Of a stretch of DNA of 6,482 bases, positions 1 through 5,337 are shown one piece after another (within the stretch, counting starts at the first letter, position 1; each line of letters begins with the position of its first letter). The stretch comes from Pseudomonadota bacterium (lineage in GTDB: Bacteria > Desulfobacterota > BSN033 > G020346125). Where the stretch lies: contig DAOVIU010000069.1 of assembly GCA_030673585.1 (NCBI GenBank), positions 1-6,482 of the forward strand, read 5' to 3'. The notes beneath the pieces were generated by a model, which saw nothing but the letters and a program-made list of their open reading frames with translations, was not told the DNA's origin and made no database searches. A program made the translations under genes and the position numbers.

Positions 1-265
1 AATCCGCTTGCAGGGCAAGTCGATTTCGATCCCGACAAGCGATCTGAAAGATGACCCGCATTCCCCTTTGCTTGAGGAAATAACAGGTAGCCAGGGAGCC
101 GAGTCTCATCACCGCGCTCTGAAGGTCTGGAACAACAACAAAATCCACCCTTCCCTTCAGGAAATCCGCATTCTCCAGGAGTTCCCTCGTATCGATTCCC
201 TTTGGGGGCTGGATTTCCGAGATAATGATGAATTTGCCCGATCCCAATTGCTCTCTCAAGCTCAT
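1..265 (-). CDS. Second methylenetetrahydrofolate reductase (MetF-like) paralogue, 5' part only
   Basis: An open frame starts at the ATG at 263-265 and runs without a stop off the left edge, giving the first 88 residues. The start is supported by AAGGGAGG at 271-278, 5 nt from the ATG. The product matches the N-terminal half of the MetF TIM barrel. It has SEIQPPKG (residues 16-23, with Glu17 at the position of the catalytic Glu of the family) and CRDRNRLALQAD (77-88). It aligns without gaps to residues 20-92 of the adjacent MetF, with 31 of 73 residues identical by my count. The usual NVTD segment is replaced by VVPD (44-47), so substrate or flavin contacts may differ. It follows metF in the same direction and is probably the last or next-to-last gene of the operon. 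It may be a second reductase, or a MetF-fold protein with another C1 substrate. The C-terminal half, with the other active-site residues, lies outside the window. Confidence 0.85.
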   Translation of the reverse strand, partial: MSLREQLGSGKFIIISEIQPPKGIDTRELLENADFLKGRVDFVVVPDLQSAVMRLGSLATCYFLKQRGMRVIFQIACRDRNRLALQAD

Positions 266-270
266 TCCCC

Positions 271-278
271 CCTCCCTT
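271..278 (-). promoter_or_regulatory. Ribosome binding site of the second metF
   Basis: On the minus strand this reads AAGGGAGG, placed 5 nt before the ATG at 265. It fixes the start of a gene that has no stop codon inside the window. Confidence 0.7.
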
Positions 279-282
279 CTGC

Positions 283-434
283 CTAAGTGCTTCGATTCGC
301 AATTACGGTGACGTATTTTGGCGACTTATTTCAAAAATATTGCTCACTCCATTCGGCCCGAGCTCATGGCCGAGGGCAGCACTTAGTCCTGAGTGAATAA
401 GTTCGTCATCGAACTTATGAATCGAAGGACTAAG
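283..434 (-). repeat. Composite inverted-repeat region between metF and the second metF
   Basis: The spacer holds four overlapping inverted repeats. Positions 397-405 and 410-418 form a perfect 9-bp stem with a 4-nt loop. Positions 382-390 and 426-434 form a perfect 9-bp stem around it. Positions 283-291 and 378-386 form another perfect 9-bp stem. Positions 283-298 and 419-434 match as an inverted repeat at 14 of 16 bases. The segments share words and so compete with each other for pairing. A further 6-bp stem lies at 353-358/368-373. The metF stop codon (430-432) is inside the right arm, and the left arm ends 5 nt upstream of the second metF's ribosome binding site. No T-run follows any stem on the minus strand, so this is not a standard intrinsic terminator. 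It could be an attenuator-like mRNA leader, an mRNA processing or stability element, or a small MITE-like insertion. The repeats are seen directly; the function is inferred. Confidence 0.6.
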
Positions 435-1350
435 CCGTTGGGCGAGGCAGCAATCCGGCCCGCTCGACAATCTCCGCCATCCGGTGCTCCCATTCGATGG
501 CCATGATGTGGACCCCATGAACCCCTTCAATCCCCCTCAATTCCTGGATCTGCTCCAGGCAGAGTTGGATTCCCTCATCTGCGGGCTTTGGAGCCTTGAC
601 CATTCGATCGAGGATCTCCTCCGGGATCGTAATCCCAGAGACGTTACTGTTCATATACCGGGCCATACCACCGGATTTCAGGGGGGTTACACCTGCCATG
701 ATATGAACCTCTTCATGCAGCCCCCTATCCCTGGCCATCTTCATCCATTCCTTGAACCGCTGTATGTCATAGATGCACTGCGTTTGAATGAAATCGGCCC
801 CTGCTGCCACCTTCTTGGCCAAACGGACCACCCTAAATTCGAAGGGGTCGCCGAAGGGATTGGCGGCAGCCCCGATAAACATCTTGATGTCACCCTCGAC
901 CTCGTCATCACCACCCAGGATGGTCTTCTCATCCCTTATGGTCCGGGCACAGTCGATGAGCTGGATCGAGTCCATGTCGTGAACGTTCTTGGAATCAACC
1001 TGGTTCCCGAAGCTCTGGTGGTCACCTGTCAGACAGAGCAGGTTCTTAATGCCCAGGGCTGACGCTCCGAAGATATCGCTCTGGATAGCGATACGATTCC
1101 GGTCTCTCGTAACCATCTGCATAACCGGCTCCAATCCCATTCGGACAAGGAGGGAACATGCGGCGATACTAGACATCCTAACGATGGCCGTCTGGTTGTC
1201 CGTAACATTGATGGCATCTACGTAACCCTTGAGCATGTTGGCCTTCTTCTCGATGACACCGATGTCGTTCCCCTTTGGAGGACCCAGCTCCGCCGTTACG
1301 GCAAACAGTCCCTTCTCCAAAACCTTCTCCAGATTGCTTCCGGCCTTCAT
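430..1350 (-). CDS. metF: Methylenetetrahydrofolate reductase, catalytic flavoprotein subunit (MetF)
   Basis: MetF reduces 5,10-methylene-tetrahydrofolate to 5-methyl-tetrahydrofolate, the last step of the methyl branch before transfer to the corrinoid protein. At 306 residues it is about the usual length of a bacterial MTHFR catalytic barrel. TAELGPPK (19-26) gives Glu21, NVTDNQTA (48-55) is the conserved substrate/flavin segment, LTGDH (107-111) gives Asp110 and IQTQCIYD (188-195) gives Gln191. These correspond to the Glu, Asp and Gln active-site residues known from E. coli MetF. The start is the ATG at 1348-1350, which overlaps the metV stop by 4 bp (ATGA). GGGAGG at 1361-1366 lies 10 nt upstream, so translation is probably coupled to metV. 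Its neighbours metV, mvhD and hdrA-like genes point to an electron donor delivered through a protein complex rather than simple NADH use. The stop (TAG) is inside the right arm of an inverted repeat. Confidence 0.95.
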   Translation of the reverse strand: MKAGSNLEKVLEKGLFAVTAELGPPKGNDIGVIEKKANMLKGYVDAINVTDNQTAIVRMSSIAACSLLVRMGLEPVMQMVTRDRNRIAIQSDIFGASALGIKNLLCLTGDHQSFGNQVDSKNVHDMDSIQLIDCARTIRDEKTILGGDDEVEGDIKMFIGAAANPFGDPFEFRVVRLAKKVAAGADFIQTQCIYDIQRFKEWMKMARDRGLHEEVHIMAGVTPLKSGGMARYMNSNVSGITIPEEILDRMVKAPKPADEGIQLCLEQIQELRGIEGVHGVHIMAIEWEHRMAEIVERAGLLPRPTA

Positions 1351-2018
1351 AACTTCAGATCCTCCCTCACGATGGTCCTTGGTCCGCTATCCCTGCTCTC
1401 CGTGCCCCATTTCTTCACTGGAACGAACTGCTCCATTCTATGGAGCTGACCGATGGCCTTGAGGCGATCGTAGATCTGCTGCCAGACGCAGGGAACGTCT
1501 TTCTTAATCTCGCAATTTCCCTCCTGAGATCCGCCACAGGGACCGTTGAGCAGTTGCTTCGCACACCGCGCCACAGGACACAAGCCCCCAGTCATATGGA
1601 GCACACAGTTGCCACAAGCCTGGCACCTTTCGACCCAAACACCGAGCTCCTCAGTCTCGCCCATGAAGGTGGTGTTGACACCCGGATAAACCGGGATGTC
1701 TGGGAATCTCTTGGCGACGGTCTGGACCCCAACCCCACAGGCAATGGAGAGAACGGCCTCCACATTTTCGGCTTTCTCCCTCAGCTCATCGACGAATTCG
1801 GGCTCACACTGCCGGGTTGAACAGTCCTCCAGGACCTCCAGCTTTTGCCCTGACTTTTTCCGGGCCGCTCTCAGTGCCGAAGCAAGGATCCCCACTTCTT
1901 TCTCCCCCCCTGCATGACATACCGCAACGCAGGCATTGCATCCAACGAGGAGAAGCTTGTTGTTGGGCTGGAGAAACTCGAGGATTTCATCGAGGGGTTT
2001 CTGTTGGGCTTTAATCAT
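1347..2018 (-). CDS. metV: MetV, cysteine-rich partner subunit of methylenetetrahydrofolate reductase
   Basis: MetV is the small Fe-S/zinc partner of MetF in acetogens and related anaerobes (MTHFR C-terminal-type domain). It passes electrons to the MetF flavin. The product is 223 residues, near the length known for this family, and has 14 cysteines. An N-terminal group is C27-x2-C30-x3-C34, then C66-x4-C71 and C94. A C-terminal group is C132-x2-C135-x2-C138, C147, C152, C161 (in NGPCGGS), C169 and C177. This number of cysteines is enough for more than one [4Fe-4S] cluster plus a metal site; the assignment of ligands is inference. The start is the ATG at 2016-2018, with GGAAGGAG at 2028-2035 (9-nt spacing). 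It overlaps metF by 4 bp, as expected for subunits made in equal amounts. Confidence 0.92.
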   Translation of the reverse strand: MIKAQQKPLDEILEFLQPNNKLLLVGCNACVAVCHAGGEKEVGILASALRAARKKSGQKLEVLEDCSTRQCEPEFVDELREKAENVEAVLSIACGVGVQTVAKRFPDIPVYPGVNTTFMGETEELGVWVERCQACGNCVLHMTGGLCPVARCAKQLLNGPCGGSQEGNCEIKKDVPCVWQQIYDRLKAIGQLHRMEQFVPVKKWGTESRDSGPRTIVREDLKL

Positions 2019-2063
2019 CGATTCGTACTCCTTCCCAGACGGCGGGTCGAGGGCGCATCCCCG

Positions 2064-2471
2064 TCACTTGAGGGGACTGGAGCCAAGCCCCTTGAGATCT
2101 TCACACTTCTTTTGGACGGCCTCCGCAAACTTCGCGCCATCGTTGGTGGCCAAATTGCAGAGTTCCAATCTCTCCCTCTCCAGGCCGATCCTCTCCATGA
2201 TCCCATGGATATAACCCATCCGGGCTTTTGCCATGAGGTTTCCAGTCAGGGATTGACAGTTCTCCTCGTGGCAGGCAAAGATCAAAACACCGTCCGCCCC
2301 GTTCTCGAGGGCCTGGAGCATGTGAAAGGCGTCGATCCTGCCGGCACAGGGTACCCGAATAATGTCCAAACCCTCGGGCAACGACTTGCCCAACTCCCCC
2401 GCCATATCCGCAGCCACATAAGCGGACTTATCACAGCAGAAGGCGACAATTCTTGGATTAAAGGAGTCCAC
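2064..2471 (-). CDS. mvhD: MvhD/FlpD-family iron-sulfur electron-transfer subunit
   Basis: MvhD-family proteins bind a [2Fe-2S] cluster and carry electrons between a dehydrogenase and HdrA. In Moorella the protein is part of the MetVF-HdrABC-MvhD complex. The 135 residues show the family landmarks: FCC (11-13), RVPCAGRID (39-47, Cys42), ENGADGVLIFACHEENC (56-72, Cys67 and Cys72) and Cys105. The first motif reads CCDKSAY, whereas family members I know usually have a third cysteine here (CCxxC), so position 16 is Ser instead of Cys. The start is GTG at 2469-2471, with AAGGGA upstream. It begins 15 bp after the ferredoxin-containing HdrA-like gene. In QmoB proteins an HdrA-like part is fused to an MvhD part, so this gene pair looks like an unfused QmoB. 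Family assignment is firm; the cluster type in this variant is uncertain. Confidence 0.9.
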   Translation of the reverse strand: MDSFNPRIVAFCCDKSAYVAADMAGELGKSLPEGLDIIRVPCAGRIDAFHMLQALENGADGVLIFACHEENCQSLTGNLMAKARMGYIHGIMERIGLERERLELCNLATNDGAKFAEAVQKKCEDLKGLGSSPLK

Positions 2472-2486
2472 GAAAATATCCCTTCC

Positions 2487-4208
2487 TTATGCCATTTGCA
2501 GGGAGATTTCGGCGTCAGTTAAATGTTTCAGGGTAATGGCCTTGGTCGGGCACGAACTGACGCAGATTCCGCAACCATAACACTGCGGGGGTAAAACCCT
2601 GGCCGCCCTCCATTTGAAATCCTTCCCATACCCGCCGGTGACATAGATATTTTTCTCGGCATACTGTTCCACCACGATGGCCGAATGAGGACAGACCCTG
2701 GGACACGTCAAACAGGCAGCGCACTTTACCGGGTCAATTTCCGCAACCGCCAGGTCGAACTCATATACCCCGTGGGACAGCAGCTGGGTTGCTCCAGAAG
2801 CCGCAGCCTCCGCCTCCACTAGGGCTTCATCCAGGGGCTGGGGATACCGGCAGCCTCCAGCCACAAAGACTCCCCGGCGGTTGGCCCTTATCCCGGTAAA
2901 CTGGGGGTTATCGTCCATGAGATAGCCCTCCCGGGCGAGGGGAATACCGAGAATCGTGCCCAGCATCTCGCTGTCCTTGGGAGGCCCGAACTTCTCGCTT
3001 ACGACGACCAGATCCGAGAGAATGGACAGGGAGTATGCATCTCCCCTCATCGTCGTGGAGACTTCCTTGACCTCCACATTGACCTGGCCGTTGACCAGGG
3101 AAAACCTGGGGGGATCATCGTATTTGATGAACATGACCCCCATCTCTCTTGCCTGCCGGTAGAGCTTTTCCATACCATCCATGGATACCTTCACGTCCCG
3201 GCAAACCACATAAGCCATGCAGTCGTGATTCCCTTTCAAAAGCATGGCATTCTTAACCGCGTTAGCCGAGTCGATCTTGACCGTTTCATTGACCAAGTCC
3301 AGGAGAAAGGTAACCGTACGTACGGGCTTCCCCTTCTCATCCTTCAAAGATTTTCCGGCACTTCTCAACATGGCCTCCATCTGAGGGGGCGAAATGAAAC
3401 ATCGATGCCCGAAAATCCCTTCCGTGTTGGGTATTACGTCGTATCCCGTTGCCAGAATAACAGCCGACCCCTTCACGACTTCTCTCTTTCCCAGGGGATT
3501 TTGGAAACTGACGCGGTAATCCCCCAGAAGGCCTTCAAGACCCTTCAGCTCCACCGATGTTTTCACGTCGATATTCCGATGCTTCTTCACCCCTTCAACC
3601 TGCTTCAGAAACCAAGAGGCAACGTCATCGGGCCGGTCATAAAAATGGGTGAGTTGGATTGCCTTTCCCCCGATCTCTTTTGCCCTGGTCAACAGCGTCA
3701 CGCGGATGTTCGCGTCGGCCAGCATCTGTGCAACCCTCATCCCAACTATCCCTCCCCCGATGACCACTACGCTCTTCGGAACCTCGACCTTTTCCCTTCC
3801 AATGGGGCTGACGAATTGAGCCTGGCTCACGGTTTTCGCGACGATTGACTTGGCCTTTTCCCTTGCCCACTCGGTATCGTGGATTGTCCAGGCCACCTGT
3901 TCCCGTACATTCGCGACGAGGAACATATACGGATTCAGGCCAGTGGCCGCGCCCAATCGGCGAAAGGATCCCTCGTAGACCCTCGGACTTCTCCCCACAA
4001 TGACCACGCGATCGGCCTCTCCCTTGGTCAACCTGCTGGCGACCATCTCCAGCCTTTCCGGAGAAGAGAGGTTCTCGTCCTGATCACAGGAAACCACCTG
4101 GGGAAGGTCGGAGATGTATCGCATCATCTCCTCATCCAGCAGATGCGACAGGGTCCCCTCGCAGTGATCTACTAACACCGCAACGCGGCAACCGTCCGAG
4201 GATCTCAT
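2487..4208 (-). CDS. HdrA-like flavoprotein with C-terminal 2x[4Fe-4S] ferredoxin domain (HdrA/QmoB-type)
   Basis: This 573-residue protein has the HdrA domain order. An N-terminal domain (about 1-130) contains RSPRVYE and GLNPYMFLVANVREQ, matching the HdrA segment ACSPRTHE/GLNPY. A Rossmann FAD/NAD-binding fold follows, with GGGIVG (151-156), ATGYDVIP (253-260) and GVFVAGGC (446-453). A C-terminal ferredoxin domain has C496, C499, C502, C506 and C543, C546, C549, C553, both as CxxCxxCxxxCP. Three of the four cysteines expected in the N-terminal cluster site are replaced (Asp14, Ser48 and Arg73; Cys16 remains). The central HdrA motif QC...CxxxCC is absent. Thr174 stands where flavoproteins of this fold usually have the ribose-binding Glu. 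The ferredoxin domain probably links to MvhD, MetV or a soluble ferredoxin. ATG start at 4206-4208, 3 bp after the preceding gene, with GGAGG inside that gene. No hdrB or hdrC is adjacent. Family is secure; the electron route is inferred. Confidence 0.9.
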   Translation of the reverse strand: MRSSDGCRVAVLVDHCEGTLSHLLDEEMMRYISDLPQVVSCDQDENLSSPERLEMVASRLTKGEADRVVIVGRSPRVYEGSFRRLGAATGLNPYMFLVANVREQVAWTIHDTEWAREKAKSIVAKTVSQAQFVSPIGREKVEVPKSVVVIGGGIVGMRVAQMLADANIRVTLLTRAKEIGGKAIQLTHFYDRPDDVASWFLKQVEGVKKHRNIDVKTSVELKGLEGLLGDYRVSFQNPLGKREVVKGSAVILATGYDVIPNTEGIFGHRCFISPPQMEAMLRSAGKSLKDEKGKPVRTVTFLLDLVNETVKIDSANAVKNAMLLKGNHDCMAYVVCRDVKVSMDGMEKLYRQAREMGVMFIKYDDPPRFSLVNGQVNVEVKEVSTTMRGDAYSLSILSDLVVVSEKFGPPKDSEMLGTILGIPLAREGYLMDDNPQFTGIRANRRGVFVAGGCRYPQPLDEALVEAEAAASGATQLLSHGVYEFDLAVAEIDPVKCAACLTCPRVCPHSAIVVEQYAEKNIYVTGGYGKDFKWRAARVLPPQCYGCGICVSSCPTKAITLKHLTDAEISLQMA

Positions 4209-4211
4209 CGA

Positions 4212-5240
4212 TCAGATGCCTCCGAGGTATTGAACGATTCTCTGGGCTGTAGCCTTGGCATCAACAATAGAACTGCCGATGTCCCTGGGCCCCTTGCACG
4301 CTCCTGATAGAAAAATCCCCGAATTCTCGGGAGGTGACCGGTAGAATCCCTCTTCGTTCTTAGATATTTGAAGCGATTGAGCGATCCTATCGGCATCCTG
4401 CCGGGGCGTCATCCCGATGGAGAGCACCACCAGATCAAACCCTTCTTCAACAATCTCTCCGGAGAGGGGATCTATGAACCTCATGCGGAGGTCGGTAGAT
4501 GTCCTGCGTCCGTAAATCTTCGAAGGCAGGCTGCGGATAAGGCGCATTCTCTCATCTTGACGGCAGGATTGAAGGAGAGACTCAAAGGATCTCCCGAGGG
4601 GCTGAATATCGATGTAGAAGAAACTGGTCCCTATCTCCGGATTCCGATGTCGAATAGCTTTCATGAAGCGAAGGGCATAAGCACAGCAAACCTTGGAACA
4701 CCACAGGTGGCCAATCGTCTCGTCCCGGCTCCCCACACACTGAAAAAAGGCGATCTTCGAGGGGACTCCGCCGTCAGACGGACGATAGACCCCGCCCTTA
4801 GCCCGAAGCATTTCATCCAGATCTTGAGCAGTAATAACGTTCTGGAACATCCCATAGCCGTACTCCGGCTTGCGTCTCGCATCAAAGAAATCGACTCCCG
4901 TTGCGACGAGGAGGGCCGACGCGTCGAGCAGGGTTTCGGTGCCGTCCGATTGGATCCCTGCCATAAATCGACCGGCCTCCCGAGACACCCCTTCCAGCGA
5001 GGCTCCGGCCATAATTTTGACCTGGGGGTTTCGGGTAATCTCCTGAATCTGATTGTCCACGACACAGGCAAAGCATTTGTTGCATTTCTCTGAAGCCTTG
5101 CAGGCAAAAACCCCGGCCTGTCCCCCGACCCGATCTTCTCTTTCAACGATCGTTGAGGGAATCCCCACTTCCGCCAACTCTAACGCGGCAGTAACCCCTG
5201 CGATACCACCACCAATGATCAGAACATGCCGATTGCTCAA
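4212..5240 (-). CDS. Short HdrA-like flavoprotein (HdrA/QmoA-type, no ferredoxin domain)
   Basis: The protein belongs to the HdrA flavoprotein family, which passes electrons between an FAD and Fe-S clusters. With the start chosen here (TTG at 5238-5240) it has 342 residues. Residues 5-15 form the FAD-binding loop (VLIIGGGIAG), followed by VERE and GGQAG (32-43). FFQCVGSRDE with C168, then C181, C185 and C186 give the C-x12-C-x3-CC spacing of the central HdrA cluster. FLSGACKGPRDI (310-321) is the usual C-terminal FAD motif. A distinctive C47-x5-C53-x2-C56-x2-C59 group sits where QmoA and HdrA carry a different cysteine pattern. The protein ends after the FAD fold, without the ferredoxin domain. 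CGGAGG at 5247-5252 lies 6 nt from the TTG. A GTG at 5256-5258 would add 6 residues but has no ribosome binding site, and no in-frame ATG lies between it and an upstream stop. Probably works as a pair with the next gene, 3 bp away. Confidence 0.9.
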   Translation of the reverse strand: MSNRHVLIIGGGIAGVTAALELAEVGIPSTIVEREDRVGGQAGVFACKASEKCNKCFACVVDNQIQEITRNPQVKIMAGASLEGVSREAGRFMAGIQSDGTETLLDASALLVATGVDFFDARRKPEYGYGMFQNVITAQDLDEMLRAKGGVYRPSDGGVPSKIAFFQCVGSRDETIGHLWCSKVCCAYALRFMKAIRHRNPEIGTSFFYIDIQPLGRSFESLLQSCRQDERMRLIRSLPSKIYGRRTSTDLRMRFIDPLSGEIVEEGFDLVVLSIGMTPRQDADRIAQSLQISKNEEGFYRSPPENSGIFLSGACKGPRDIGSSIVDAKATAQRIVQYLGGI

Positions 5241-5246
5241 ACTCTG

Positions 5247-5252
5247 CCTCCG
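5247..5252 (-). promoter_or_regulatory. Ribosome binding site that decides the start of the short hdrA-like gene
   Basis: The minus strand reads CGGAGG 6 nt before a TTG at 5240. The competing GTG at 5258 lies upstream of this site and has only a T/C-rich stretch before it. The site therefore favours the TTG start, though TTG is a weak initiation codon. Confidence 0.5.
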
Positions 5253-5290
5253 GCTCACCAGAACAGGTAAATCCCATGGTCTGAAATGCG

Positions 5291-5306
5291 AGGAGTGAGA
5301 ACTCCT
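5291..5306 (-). repeat. Small perfect hairpin in the acsE to hdrA-like spacer
   Basis: Positions 5291-5296 and 5301-5306 form a perfect 6-bp stem with a 4-nt loop (UCUC in the minus-strand transcript). It sits midway in the roughly 97-bp spacer after acsE. No T-run follows it, so a full terminator is unlikely. It may be an mRNA processing or stability hairpin that sets different levels of acsE and the downstream electron-transfer genes. Confidence 0.35.
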
Positions 5307-5337
5307 AGGGAATCATCGGCTCCGCCTGGCCCTCCGA

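Noticed and set aside
8..286. Plus-strand open frame of 92 codons
   Set aside because: It lies antisense to the second metF, whose minus-strand translation clearly matches MTHFR; the plus-strand product matches nothing I recognise.
314..340. Promoter for the second metF (TTGAAA at 329-334 on the minus strand)
   Set aside because: No acceptable -10 hexamer lies 16-18 nt downstream.
353..434. Intrinsic terminator after metF
   Set aside because: Stems are present, but no T-run follows any of them on the minus strand within a few bases; the nearest T-rich stretch (TATTTTT at about 333-339) is about 14 nt away from the last stem, so read-through to the second metF is more likely.
484..1062. Long plus-strand frame opposite metF
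   Set aside because: Composition and overlap mark it as an antisense shadow of a well-conserved gene; no ribosome binding site or family resemblance.
3225..3848. 207-codon plus-strand frame opposite the long hdrA-like gene
   Set aside because: Shadow of a conserved HdrA-family gene; no recognisable domain, and position follows the low stop-codon density of the reverse frame.
4368..5093. 241-codon plus-strand frame opposite the short hdrA-like gene
   Set aside because: Same reason: antisense to conserved FAD and Cys motifs, no supporting start signal.
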